This document shows positions 16,601-24,335 of a stretch of 43,811 nt of DNA, one piece after another (position 1 is the first letter of the stretch; each line of letters opens with the position of its first letter). Location: positions 145,368-189,178 of the forward strand of contig JANQWC010000012.1 of NCBI GenBank assembly GCA_030730025.1, read 5' to 3'. The notes beneath the pieces were generated by a model. The model worked only from the letters and a program-made list of their open reading frames with translations, made no database searches and was not told the origin of the DNA. Position numbers and translations under genes: made by a program. This DNA comes from Crocinitomicaceae bacterium (GTDB taxonomy: Bacteria; Bacteroidota; Bacteroidia; Flavobacteriales_D; Crocinitomicaceae).

Positions 16601-16753
16601 GGTGAAGGTCATGGCGACTATATGCCGGAACTTTTGACGGTAATTGGCATCGGAAAGTAAAATCTTAAGGTACTCTAAAACAAGACGATGCGTCTTGCCG
16701 CTACCCGCAGATGCGGCATAAACGCGTAAGGCTTTGGAAGATGGTTGGGGCAT
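13640..16753 (-). CDS. UvrD/RecB-type helicase-nuclease (AddA/RecB-like)
   Basis: A 1037-residue SF1 helicase. Residues 12-21 hold the P-loop (AASAGSGKT); motif Ia follows (IVAMTFTNKAANEMKDRI); motif II is FLLDEFQDTSRLQW; VGDAKQSIYRFNNG is motif III; IRVMTIHKAKGLEFPVVLMP and LNLLYVALTRPENRLYVW are motifs V and VI. The C-terminus carries a RecB-type nuclease signature: PDKV at ~979, VVVIDFKTG at ~989-997 and QIISYAELL. So it resembles the helicase-nuclease half of AddAB or RecBCD enzymes that process double-strand breaks. No AddB-type partner is adjacent in this window. Which of the two systems it belongs to is not settled by sequence. Confidence 0.92.
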   Translation of the reverse strand: MPQPSSKALRVYAASAGSGKTHRLVLEYLKILLSDANYRQKFRHIVAMTFTNKAANEMKDRILQTLSGLAYPASANSKTKALQKDLLDETSLTEVQLQQRAAGALQGILHHYEDFNISTIDKFNLRLIRSFSRDLDLPADFEVVLNEKLILDEVLDLLIARLGQPDAQELTRWMLSYARTKVAEGESWDFKKSLLHFSEVLSKERNAKEVAQLLTNTYTPESYKDFQDNAARIKTDFLAECVSVFALAAPFKGSHFKTPTDQKRIDAFVEDPNWGLGKKEGSFYAPKFKEKLEENFYDLPSAVNTALLELETSYDQALGAFKLVETQRKNFYDMALLQYVAQQTKALMTAQQQIRISEFNQLISQLVQGEQAPYIYERLGIRYEHFLLDEFQDTSRLQWVNMIPLVLEAISYERPNLIVGDAKQSIYRFNNGLAEQFVALPSLYNPEQDSQMAENSARFEASAEKKSLLDNYRSAAQIVEFNNALFKQLSASLPPQHQDFYASLHQNPKSTKSGFVHIESLVNDLPAELLHEKIRSTIEQVLQDGFRPCDICVLTETNKKGNAIALALTQVGMQVVSQDSLLLTANPLVQLFILYLKKRAKPANPTLGKRLAEAYLRAKGKFEVASYMAYFKTYEKEGKQLRYFDENAFYKAEFGSEEALFMPYEHLFDLLQKVAACFQINDTEEPYLHHFFDVAFQYQLNRNAELLPFIEFIAQNSDKLALQMPESTEAIRVMTIHKAKGLEFPVVLMPSLDFSIVIYGMSKFLMQAGDGLAYSFPSEGIPAFKTFKDQELAAIYLDKLNLLYVALTRPENRLYVWNHHKAKGFGAQIHEQLTSLPGLNLQEEHIYVAGEAITQVKTAAQKAKLEAENTAFYHPMALPDQLWYPSLVFRTPDIEHEPDQLFGLAFHRLMSLCSAADQLPLAIQIALQEGSIAQDQLPELRAAADRFWAHIAAQQLQDGMLEEFNEQRIIADINQIKQPDKVWLKQKEVVVIDFKTGLRKDTHMKQIISYAELLQAIFNLPVRPFLYYTELDLFLEL

Positions 16754-16810
16754 TAGCTGAATTTGGGCTGAACTTTTCCTAAAATTAAGAACATTTTGAG
16801 CGTTTTGACG

Positions 16811-16818
16811 TATTTTTG
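16811..16818 (+). promoter_or_regulatory. -7 box (TATTTTTG) 4 bases before the MbnP-like start
   Basis: A perfect TAnnTTTG in the 69-base gap between the divergent helicase and MbnP-like genes, ending 4 bases before ATG 16823. Transcription would begin at or next to the start codon. It is the only clear promoter seen for the six-gene run to 23003. Confidence 0.55.
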
Positions 16819-16822
16819 TTAG

Positions 16823-17560
16823 ATGAGACCAACATTTTTAAGCATCTTTTTTGGCTTGCTGCTCGCTGCCTGTGGCGACGACACCCCCACTGTACCAAAA
16901 GCGCAGATCCAAGTCAGCATGCAACCCGTCTATGGAACTCAGCCATTCTACATGGACAGCATATACACCACCCAAGAAGGCTACAAAATTAAATTCACCG
17001 AACTCAAGTGCTATTTTACGCTATTTGGCAATGGTTCCACTGCGCTACATCAGGCCGCCTTACTCGACTACAGAGAAACCGGTAGCCTGCTTTTCAAAAA
17101 AGAAGGCGACTACGCTTTGTTCAATAACTTAAGTGCTGTTCTCGGCGTAGACAGCAGCCTCAACCACCTCGACCCAAGTGCGTTTCCAAATGAAAGCCCA
17201 CTGAATATCAGCAATGCTGGCCCAATGCACTGGGGCTGGAACCCAGGCTATATTTTTATGAATGTCGAAGGCAAGGTTGATACCATTGTAGACGCCACCA
17301 CCAACCCCGACCTCTCTTTTAGTTTTCATATCGGCACCGATACCTATCTGCAAAGCCTGCAATTCAATGCTGTCAACTGGACAGACATCGGCAACCAAAC
17401 CCGCGAATTCAAACTCAAACTGGACTTACTCGCCTTTTTAGGCCAGGGCGCGAACAGCATCAACCTCAGTACAGAAAACCTCACCCACACCGCAGCTGGG
17501 CAAGAGGCCCTTACCCAAAAAGTCATCTCCAATTTTAAAAACGCCATTAGCCCTTACTAA
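16823..17560 (+). CDS. MbnP-like copper-binding lipoprotein
   Basis: A 245-residue protein with a lipoprotein signal (LSIFFGLLLAACGDD, Cys ~17). The mature part follows the MbnP family: IQVSMQPVYGTQPFYMDSIY at the start, IKFTELKCYFTL, and the signature MHWGWNPGYIFMNVEG (Trp137, Trp139). MbnP proteins bind copper at a site that includes a kynurenine made from Trp by the partner MbnH. Candidate targets here are Trp137, Trp139 and Trp186. The MbnH-like gene begins inside this stop codon (TAATG, 17560). No methanobactin genes are visible, so the pair probably handles copper independently. Confidence 0.85.
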   Translation: MRPTFLSIFFGLLLAACGDDTPTVPKAQIQVSMQPVYGTQPFYMDSIYTTQEGYKIKFTELKCYFTLFGNGSTALHQAALLDYRETGSLLFKKEGDYALFNNLSAVLGVDSSLNHLDPSAFPNESPLNISNAGPMHWGWNPGYIFMNVEGKVDTIVDATTNPDLSFSFHIGTDTYLQSLQFNAVNWTDIGNQTREFKLKLDLLAFLGQGANSINLSTENLTHTAAGQEALTQKVISNFKNAISPY

Positions 17561-18633
17561 TGAAAAGATTGCTTATATTCTTTAGCCTATTGCTTTTGTT
17601 TAGCGCTTGTCGCAAAGACAAAACTACTTTTCAGCCCACCCCCTATGCGCTAGAAATTCCAAGTCATTTTCCCGACATGATCATTCCGTCAGACAACCCC
17701 ATGACCCAAGAAGGTGTAGAACTCGGGCGCTGGTTGTTTTTTGAGAAAAGGCTCTCAGCCAACGACTCCATGAGCTGTGCTTCTTGTCATTTGGCACAAA
17801 GCAGCTTTTCGGATCCCAATAAATACTCTACCGGCATTGATGGCATTGCAGGCAACCGCAACTCTATGGCACTCATCAACCTCGGTTGGGACAACTTCTT
17901 TTTCTGGGACGGCCGTGCAAGCACACTCGAACAACAGATCCTCGAGCCCATTCCCAACCCCATTGAAATGCACCAAAGCTGGACCGACGCCGTCTATAAG
18001 CTCAACCTAGACATCAACTACCGCAACAAATTTTACCGCGCTTTTGGCGAACCCGGCATCGACTCTACAAAAGTCACCAAAGCCATTGCGCAGTTTATCC
18101 GCACCATGATCTCCGCATCGTCGAAATACGACGTCATGTACAAATACGAAAACGGGATGTCACTCACCACCCAAGAGCAAAGCGTTTTGCAAACTGTGGA
18201 TGTCGAAGAATGGGCCGGTTACGACCTCTTCAAAAGCCTCAATGGAGCCGATTGCTTTCACTGCCACAACGGGCCGCTCATGCGCGTCAAGAAATACAGC
18301 AACAACGGCTTAGACGCCAATTTCACCGACCTCGGGCGCGGCGCAGTAACTGGCAATCCGGAAGACAACGGTAAATTTAAAGTACCTACACTGCGCAATA
18401 TTGCACTGAGCGCGCCTTACATGCACGACGGCCGCTTTCAGACCCTCGACGAAGTCATCGAACACTACTCTAGCGGGGTGCACGTCTCCCCTACCATAGA
18501 CCCACTCATCGAGTTTGCCAACCAGGGCGGCGTTCAACTGAGCGCGCAAGAAAAATACTTGCTCAAAAAGTTTTTGCTCACCCTCACCGACAACTCCTTT
18601 ATTTCCAATCCGAATTTCAAAGACCCACACTAA
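17560..18633 (+). CDS. MbnH/MauG-like di-heme c-type cytochrome (peroxidase family) lipoprotein
   Basis: The 357-residue protein begins with a lipoprotein signal (LIFFSLLLLFSAC) and contains two c-heme motifs: SCASCH (~73-78) and DCFHCH. The intervening and later segments (GIDGIAGNRNSMALINL, FFWDGRASTLEQQILEPI, KVPTLRNIALSAPYMHDGR) are typical of bacterial di-heme cytochrome c peroxidases and MauG. Next to an MbnP-like gene, the most likely role is MbnH: oxidising a Trp of MbnP to kynurenine. It overlaps that gene by one base and is followed after one base by the next. Substrate assignment is by context and known MbnP/MbnH pairing. Confidence 0.88.
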   Translation: MKRLLIFFSLLLLFSACRKDKTTFQPTPYALEIPSHFPDMIIPSDNPMTQEGVELGRWLFFEKRLSANDSMSCASCHLAQSSFSDPNKYSTGIDGIAGNRNSMALINLGWDNFFFWDGRASTLEQQILEPIPNPIEMHQSWTDAVYKLNLDINYRNKFYRAFGEPGIDSTKVTKAIAQFIRTMISASSKYDVMYKYENGMSLTTQEQSVLQTVDVEEWAGYDLFKSLNGADCFHCHNGPLMRVKKYSNNGLDANFTDLGRGAVTGNPEDNGKFKVPTLRNIALSAPYMHDGRFQTLDEVIEHYSSGVHVSPTIDPLIEFANQGGVQLSAQEKYLLKKFLLTLTDNSFISNPNFKDPH

Positions 18634-18634
18634 C

Positions 18635-20050
18635 ATGAGCGCAAGTCGTTTAACCACCGAAGACAAAGCACTAAAAGTCAACCTCACACAAGATATCTAC
18701 GGCTGTTTTGCAGAAATTGGCGCCGGTCAGGAAGTGGCAGCCAACTTCTTCAAGGCTGGCGGAAGCTCAGGCACCATCGCCTACACGCAGTCTGCCTACG
18801 ACATGAAAGTATCGGACTCCATGTACGGAGAAACCGTCCGCTACGTCTGCGAAGAGCGCTTGCTAACGATGCTACAGACTGAATTCAAGCATCTTCAAAA
18901 AATTCTGCCCATCAAAAATAGAGAAGCGCGCTTTTTTACTTTTTGTAATACCGTAGAGTCACTGAACTACCACAAGACCAATCAAGGCCAGGGTTGGGTT
19001 GGCATTAGATTTCAACTGGGGCTCAACAAAAAACCAAACGACGTCATTTTGCACATCAAAATGCACGACAACAGCCACAAAGCACAACAAGAAGCGCTGG
19101 GTATTTTGGGCGTCAATCTGATTTATGCGTGTTATTTCCAATCGGGCAATATCGACGAATTTATCGATGGCATTGTACACCGCTTGCCACCAGATCGCAT
19201 GGAAATCGACATGTTGCGCATTTCCGGGCCGGATTTCGAGGATATGGACAACCGCATTATTGCGCTCAACTTGGTCAGACGCGGCATCACCAACGCCACC
19301 ATGTTCGACCTCGCGAAGAATGTCATGCAGCCCTCTACGGCCCTCTACAAGAAAAACATCTTGCTGATGAGAGGTCGGTTCAGACCTGTGACCAAAGTGC
19401 ATATCGACATGATCGAACGCGCCAGAGCTGCTTTTGCCAAAGAACATCGCGTCAAGCCAGAACAACTCGAGGTAGTTTTTGAACTCACGCTTAAAGACCT
19501 CACCGCCGATGGCAAAATTTCAGACAAAGACTTCCTAGACCGCGCCGAATTACTTGGCTCACTCGGCTATACCGTGATGGTATCGAACTACCTCAAGCAT
19601 TACAAAATGCTCGAATACCTCTCTTCGATTGCCCGTGGCAACTTAGTTGGTGTCATTATGGGTATTTATAATTTACACATCATTTTTGACGAAAAGTACT
19701 ACGACAACCTTCCGGGTGGTTTGCTCGAAGCGTTTGGACGCGGCTTTGGCCACAACGTCAAGTTGTATATTTATCCAGCCATCAATGTCGAAGATGGCAG
19801 CTTGTATCATTTAGGGAATATCAAACTACCTGAAAACCTCATTGGCCTACTCAATTACATGCAAGCCAACGACAAAATCACGGCCTTGCAAGAATACGAC
19901 CCAAGTTTGCTGCACATCTTGTCAGACGACGTCTTGAGTAAAATCAAAGCCAACGCAAATAGTTGGGAAGACGACGTTCCTTACGAAGTAGTGAAGGCCA
20001 TCAAATTTTTTGAACTCTTTGGCTACCAGCAAAAACTGGAAACCCACTAA
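18635..20050 (+). CDS. Conserved cytoplasmic protein of unknown function
   Basis: A 471-residue soluble protein without a signal peptide. It opens with IYGCFAEIGAGQEVAANFFK and AYDMKVSDSMYG, then RYVCEERLLTML, GWVGIRFQLG, EALGILGVNLIYACYF, EIDMLRISGPDFEDMDNR, LLMRGRFRPVTKVHIDM and LLEAFGRGFGHNVKLYIYP. I recognise these blocks from a widely distributed family often misnamed TonB-dependent receptor; there is no barrel, plug or signal here. The GRFRPVT segment loosely recalls nucleotidyltransferases, but I recall homologues lacking the histidine. The function is unknown. It lies in a tight run between the MbnH-like gene (1-base gap) and the WYL regulator (TAATG overlap). Confidence 0.8.
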   Translation: MSASRLTTEDKALKVNLTQDIYGCFAEIGAGQEVAANFFKAGGSSGTIAYTQSAYDMKVSDSMYGETVRYVCEERLLTMLQTEFKHLQKILPIKNREARFFTFCNTVESLNYHKTNQGQGWVGIRFQLGLNKKPNDVILHIKMHDNSHKAQQEALGILGVNLIYACYFQSGNIDEFIDGIVHRLPPDRMEIDMLRISGPDFEDMDNRIIALNLVRRGITNATMFDLAKNVMQPSTALYKKNILLMRGRFRPVTKVHIDMIERARAAFAKEHRVKPEQLEVVFELTLKDLTADGKISDKDFLDRAELLGSLGYTVMVSNYLKHYKMLEYLSSIARGNLVGVIMGIYNLHIIFDEKYYDNLPGGLLEAFGRGFGHNVKLYIYPAINVEDGSLYHLGNIKLPENLIGLLNYMQANDKITALQEYDPSLLHILSDDVLSKIKANANSWEDDVPYEVVKAIKFFELFGYQQKLETH

Positions 20051-21057
20051 TGCCACACATTAAAAATGCCCTGATCCGTTACCGCATCATCGACCGCATG
20101 TTGCGCAACAAATACAAGCCGTATCCATCCAAAGAAGCGCTGCGGTCGGCCTGTGAAGATTCATTATTCGGCTCTGATTCAGGCGCTCATATTTGTGCTT
20201 CCACCATCGAAAAAGACCTTTTCACGATGAAAATGGAACACGACGCCCCCATTCGTTACAGCAAAAAGAATGGCGGGTATTTTTACGAAGACCCCGATTT
20301 CAGTATCAACGACGTACCGCTTTCCGAAGACGAACTGTCGTCTATCCGCTTTGCTGTTTCTACGCTACAGCAATTTAGAGAGGTGCCTTTCTTTCAGCAA
20401 TTTGGCATGGCTATTGACAAAATTGTAGACCGCGTGGCCGTGGGCGAGCAAAGCCAAGAAATGTCGAAGTATATCCAATTTGAAGCGGCGGTTTCAACTG
20501 GCGGCAACGAATACCTGCCAACGCTTTTAGAAGGCATTCAGGCACAAAAACGCGTGTGGTTTATGTACACGAGTTTTCAGCAACAGCAGTCTAAACCCAG
20601 AAAAGTGAGCCCCTTGTTTTTGAAGGAATACCGCAACCGTTGGTACCTCATTTGCTTCGACCTCCAAAAGCAAGACATCTCTACTTTTGCGCTCGACCGC
20701 ATGACCGAACTGCAACTTTTGGACGAGGCCGCGCAAATCCCTTTAGACTTCAATGCCACCGACTACTTTCGCGATGCGATTGGCATTACTGCGTTCAAAG
20801 GAGAAGCGCTGCGCATTGTCTTGAAGGCCGAGGCCATCGCCGCCCGCTACATTGAAACACAAGCCTTTCACCATTCCCAAAAACTGCTCGAAAAACAAGC
20901 TACCTACAGCATTTTTGAACTGCGTATTTTGGTAACCGAAGAATTTATACGCAGTTTACTTGGCTATGCTGGCGAGGTGGAGGTCATCGAACCGGCAAGC
21001 TTGCGCCTCACTTTACAAGAGCGCGCGCAGGCCCTACTCAAACTATATCAATCCTAA
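20050..21057 (+). CDS. WYL-domain transcriptional regulator
   Basis: The 335-residue protein has a helical N-terminus expected to bind DNA (NALIRYRIIDRMLRNKYKPY, STIEKDLFTM), then a central helical region and the WYL domain: ALDRMTELQL, KVSPLFLKEYRNRWYLIC and the final strand-helix VTEEFIRSLLGYAGEVEVIEP. WYL domains sense small ligands or nucleic acid and occur in many defence and metabolic regulators. It starts inside the previous stop codon and ends 4 bases before paaG, so it may control this operon; no operator was found. Confidence 0.88.
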   Translation: MPHIKNALIRYRIIDRMLRNKYKPYPSKEALRSACEDSLFGSDSGAHICASTIEKDLFTMKMEHDAPIRYSKKNGGYFYEDPDFSINDVPLSEDELSSIRFAVSTLQQFREVPFFQQFGMAIDKIVDRVAVGEQSQEMSKYIQFEAAVSTGGNEYLPTLLEGIQAQKRVWFMYTSFQQQQSKPRKVSPLFLKEYRNRWYLICFDLQKQDISTFALDRMTELQLLDEAAQIPLDFNATDYFRDAIGITAFKGEALRIVLKAEAIAARYIETQAFHHSQKLLEKQATYSIFELRILVTEEFIRSLLGYAGEVEVIEPASLRLTLQERAQALLKLYQS

Positions 21058-21061
21058 AAAT

Positions 21062-21838
21062 ATGTCAGCAATTATTTCACATTTTGAAGAGGGCGTCCTC
21101 ACCCTTACTTTGAACAGACCGTCTGTTTTCAATTCATTCAACCGCGCAATGGCCTTGCAATTACAAGCTGAACTCGACCGCTGTGCTTCGGATGACAGCA
21201 TCAGAGCCGTTATTTTAACGGGAGAGGGCAAAGCTTTTTGCGCCGGACAAGACCTTGCCGAAGCAACTGACCCCGAGGGGCCTGCATTGCAGCAAATTGT
21301 GGCAGAGCACTACAATCCGATTATTCTCAAAATTCGCACACTAGAAAAACCTGTCATTGCTGCTGTAAACGGCGTGGCGGCAGGTGCTGGTGCCAATATC
21401 GCCTTGGCTTGCGATATCGTTATGGCCAAAGAAAGCGCTTCTTTTATCCAAGCCTTTTCAAAAATCGGACTCATTCCAGATTCTGGCGGCACTTTTTTAT
21501 TGCCGCGTTTGGTTGGGCTGCAAAAGGCCACGGCACTCATGATGACCGGCGAAAAAGTAGCCGCCAAAGATGCCGAGCAAATGAATATGATCTACAAGGC
21601 TGTTGCCGACGAAGACTTCAGCGCAACGGTCGACAAACTCGCAAGCCAATTGGCTCAAATGCCCACCAAAGGCCTCGGCCTGACCAAAAGAGCATTGAAC
21701 CTCAGTTTGTATAATTCGTTAGAAAGTCAATTGAAAATCGAAGAACTCTTGCAAACAGAAGCTGGGCAAACCCACGACTTCAAAGAGGGCGTTACAGCCT
21801 TTCTCGAGAAAAGAAACCCTGAATTTAAAGGACACTAA
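21062..21838 (+). CDS. paaG: Enoyl-CoA hydratase/isomerase family, PaaG-like
   Basis: A 258-residue crotonase-fold protein. Landmarks are VLTLTLNRPSVFNSFNRAM, GKAFCAGQDLAE (oxyanion hole), VIAAVNGVAAGAGANIALAC, and SKIGLIPDSGGTFLLPRLVG with the catalytic Asp of PaaG-type isomerases. PaaG isomerises the ring-epoxide of phenylacetyl-CoA to an oxepin-CoA in aerobic phenylacetate breakdown; closely related proteins act in beta-oxidation. The adjacent PaaH-like gene (1-base gap) supports the phenylacetate reading, but paaABCDE are not in the window. ATG 21062 is chosen over an in-frame start at 20960 that would overlap the WYL gene by 98 bases. Confidence 0.85.
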   Translation: MSAIISHFEEGVLTLTLNRPSVFNSFNRAMALQLQAELDRCASDDSIRAVILTGEGKAFCAGQDLAEATDPEGPALQQIVAEHYNPIILKIRTLEKPVIAAVNGVAAGAGANIALACDIVMAKESASFIQAFSKIGLIPDSGGTFLLPRLVGLQKATALMMTGEKVAAKDAEQMNMIYKAVADEDFSATVDKLASQLAQMPTKGLGLTKRALNLSLYNSLESQLKIEELLQTEAGQTHDFKEGVTAFLEKRNPEFKGH

Positions 21839-21839
21839 A

Positions 21840-23003
21840 ATGAAAGAAATAATTGGTGTAATTGGCGCAGGCACAATGGGTGCAGGCATTGCCCAAGTAG
21901 CTGCCCAATCTGGGCATAAAGTTGTTTTGAGCGATACCAACCCAGAGCAGCTTTTGCGCGCAGAGCAACAAATCAAAAAAAGTATTGAGAAACTCGTTGA
22001 AAAAGGCAAGTTTACAGCTGAATCAGGCCAAGAAATCTTGCAAAACCTTCAGTTTTCGACCCAACTAAGCGAACACAGCCAAGCGAGTTTGGTCATTGAA
22101 GCAATCATCGAAAATTTGGGCGTCAAGCACCAAGTTTTTCAGCAGCTCGAACAAGTAGTAGGGCCCACTTGCGTTTTGGCAAGCAATACCTCGTCGCTAT
22201 CCATCGCCTCTATCGGCGCTTGTTTGCAAGACGCGAGCCGTTTTATGGGCATTCATTTTTTCAATCCGGCCACACTCATGCCGCTTGTGGAAGTGATTCC
22301 AGGTGTAGCTACATCTGTTGAAAACACTGAGCGCATTGAACACTTGATCACCAGCTGGAACAAAACAGTTGTGGTTTGTAAAGACACGCCGGGTTTTATT
22401 GTCAATCGAGTTGCGCGGCCTTTTTATGGCGAAGCACTGCGCATTTACGAAGAAGGTTTGGCCGACTTTGCAACCATAGATTGGGCCATGACCACAATTG
22501 GCGGCTTCAAAATGGGACCTTTTACACTCATGGACTACATCGGTAACGACATCAATTATACCGTTACTGAAACCGTCTTTGCGGCCTTTTACTACGATCC
22601 GCGCTTCAAGCCGTCTTTTACCCAGAAGCGACACATGGAAGCAGGTTTTTTAGGTAGAAAATCGGGCAGAGGATTTTACGACTACAAAGAAGTCAGCACA
22701 GCACCTGCACCTATTGAGGATCAGGTCTTAGGTAGCCAAATTTTTGAGCGCATTCTTGTGCTCTTGATCAATGAAGCGGCCGATGCGGTATTTATGCAAG
22801 TAGCGAGCCCTGCTGCCGTAGACCTCGCCATGACCAAAGGCGTCAACTACCCCAAAGGCTTGTTGGCTTGGGCCGACGAACTCGGTACTGCATGGGTACT
22901 CGAACGACTTGAATCCTTGTTTGCAGAATACGGCGAAGACCGCTACCGTCCCAATCCATTACTGCGCAGAAAAGCGCGCGAGCAAAGCAAATTTATTTTG
23001 TAA
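21840..23003 (+). CDS. paaH: 3-hydroxyacyl-CoA dehydrogenase, PaaH-like
   Basis: The 387-residue NAD-dependent enzyme starts with a Rossmann motif (IGVIGAGTMGAGIAQV), then VIEAIIENLGVKHQVF, LASNTSSLSI, MGIHFFNPATLMPLVEVI (catalytic His) and CKDTPGFIVNR. A C-terminal dimerisation domain follows (GGFKMGPFTLMDYIG, GRKSGRGFYDY), with a second helical copy at the end. It oxidises 3-hydroxyacyl-CoA intermediates, in PaaH's case 3-hydroxyadipyl-CoA. It directly follows paaG. Its stop codon is also the first part of the metK -7 box. Confidence 0.88.
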   Translation: MKEIIGVIGAGTMGAGIAQVAAQSGHKVVLSDTNPEQLLRAEQQIKKSIEKLVEKGKFTAESGQEILQNLQFSTQLSEHSQASLVIEAIIENLGVKHQVFQQLEQVVGPTCVLASNTSSLSIASIGACLQDASRFMGIHFFNPATLMPLVEVIPGVATSVENTERIEHLITSWNKTVVVCKDTPGFIVNRVARPFYGEALRIYEEGLADFATIDWAMTTIGGFKMGPFTLMDYIGNDINYTVTETVFAAFYYDPRFKPSFTQKRHMEAGFLGRKSGRGFYDYKEVSTAPAPIEDQVLGSQIFERILVLLINEAADAVFMQVASPAAVDLAMTKGVNYPKGLLAWADELGTAWVLERLESLFAEYGEDRYRPNPLLRRKAREQSKFIL

Positions 23004-23008
23004 CTTTG
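23001..23008 (+). promoter_or_regulatory. metK -7 box (TAACTTTG) built on the paaH stop codon
   Basis: A perfect TAnnTTTG whose TAA is the paaH stop. The leader to ATG 23029 would be about 15 bases, too short for a SAM riboswitch. No -33 TTTG is visible at the expected spacing. Confidence 0.6.
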
Positions 23009-23028
23009 CGACCTAATATTTGAAGCTC

Positions 23029-24285
23029 ATGGCATACCTATTTACATCCGAGTCCGTTTCAGAAGGGCACCCAGATAAAGTTTCTGATCAAATTTCAGAT
23101 GCACTCATCGATAACTTTATGGCTTTTGACCCGAGTTCAAAGGTGGCTTGCGAAACCCTCGTGACTACCGGTCAGGTGGTTTTGGCAGGCGAAGTGAAAT
23201 CTACCGTTTACCTCGACGTTCAAAAAATTGCCCGCGAAACCATTCGCAAAATTGGCTACACCAAATCAGAATATATGTTTGATGCCAATTCTTGCGGCAT
23301 CTTATCTGCGATTCACGAACAATCTTCAGATATCAATCAAGGCGTAGAGCGCAGCAATCCAGAAGACCAAGGCGCTGGTGACCAAGGCATGATGTTTGGT
23401 TATGCCACCAAAGAAACCGACAACTACATGCCATTGGCTTTAGACTTAGCGCACAAGATTCTAGAAGAGATGTCTGCGATTCGCAACAACGAAGCAGCAC
23501 TTATTCCTTACTTGCGCCCAGATGCCAAATCACAAGTAACCATCGAATATTCCGACGACAACGTGCCACAGCGCATTGATACAATTGTCGTTTCTACCCA
23601 ACACGACGACTTCGCTCCAGAGGCAGAAATGTTGGCAAAAATCAAAAAAGACATCATCGAGATCGTCATTCCGCGTGTAAAAGCCAAACTCAAGCCTGCT
23701 TTGCAAGCTTTGTTTGACGACGCCATTACATACCATATCAACCCGACGGGCAAGTTTGTCATTGGTGGGCCTCATGGCGACACCGGCCTCACCGGACGTA
23801 AAATCATTGTCGACACCTACGGTGGCAAAGGTGCGCACGGTGGTGGTGCTTTCTCTGGAAAAGATCCGTCGAAAGTAGACCGCTCAGCAGCTTACGCGAC
23901 GCGTCATATTGCCAAAAATATGGTGGCAGCAGGCTTGTGCGACGAAGTACTTGTGCAGGTTTCTTACGCTATTGGTGTAGCGGAGCCTTGTGGTTTGTAC
24001 ATCAATACTTACGGCACTTCTAAAGTAGAAATGAGCGACGGCGATATGGCCATCAAAATTGGCGAAATCTTCGACATGCGCCCATACTTTATCGAGCAGC
24101 GCCTCAAATTGCGCAATCCTATTTACCAAGAAACAGCTGCTTATGGCCACATGGGGCGTATCAACGAAGTCGTTACCAAACACTTCACCGCACCAGACGG
24201 CAGCAAAGTGAGCCGTGAAGTAGAGCTCTTCACTTGGGAAAAACTCGATTACGTAGACCAAATCAAATCGGCTTTCAGCCTTTAA
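23029..24285 (+). CDS. metK: S-adenosylmethionine synthetase
   Basis: MetK makes SAM from methionine and ATP in the cytoplasm. The 418-residue protein shows [32 protein letters not shown], the [20 protein letters not shown] loop and [19 protein letters not shown], all diagnostic. ATG 23029 is used; an in-frame TTG at 23020 would add three residues and lies just after the -7 box. It has its own promoter and ends at a strong terminator (24297-24322). The next gene, mtnA, recycles the methylthioadenosine by-product of SAM use. Confidence 0.98.
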   Translation: MAYLFTSESVSEGHPDKVSDQISDALIDNFMAFDPSSKVACETLVTTGQVVLAGEVKSTVYLDVQKIARETIRKIGYTKSEYMFDANSCGILSAIHEQSSDINQGVERSNPEDQGAGDQGMMFGYATKETDNYMPLALDLAHKILEEMSAIRNNEAALIPYLRPDAKSQVTIEYSDDNVPQRIDTIVVSTQHDDFAPEAEMLAKIKKDIIEIVIPRVKAKLKPALQALFDDAITYHINPTGKFVIGGPHGDTGLTGRKIIVDTYGGKGAHGGGAFSGKDPSKVDRSAAYATRHIAKNMVAAGLCDEVLVQVSYAIGVAEPCGLYINTYGTSKVEMSDGDMAIKIGEIFDMRPYFIEQRLKLRNPIYQETAAYGHMGRINEVVTKHFTAPDGSKVSREVELFTWEKLDYVDQIKSAFSL

Positions 24286-24296
24286 TCCTTACATAG

Positions 24297-24322
24297 AAAG
24301 CCCGTTCAAACGGGCTTTTTTT
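24297..24322 (+). terminator. Strong Rho-independent terminator after metK
   Basis: A 9-bp perfect stem, AAAGCCCGT (24297-24305) with ACGGGCTTT (24310-24318), has a TCAA loop and a T-run through 24322. It lies 11 bases after the metK stop and 13 before mtnA. Confidence 0.9.
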
Positions 24323-24335
24323 ATTTACAAGTCTT

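Noticed and set aside
18635-20050. Nucleotidyltransferase (NMNAT-like) call for the 471-residue protein from GRFRPVTKVH
   Set aside because: Only a loose motif in mid-protein; the usual N-terminal position and a second signature are missing, and I recall homologues without the histidine.
23001-23029. SAM riboswitch upstream of metK
   Set aside because: The gap is 25 bases and the promoter lies inside it, leaving no room for an aptamer.
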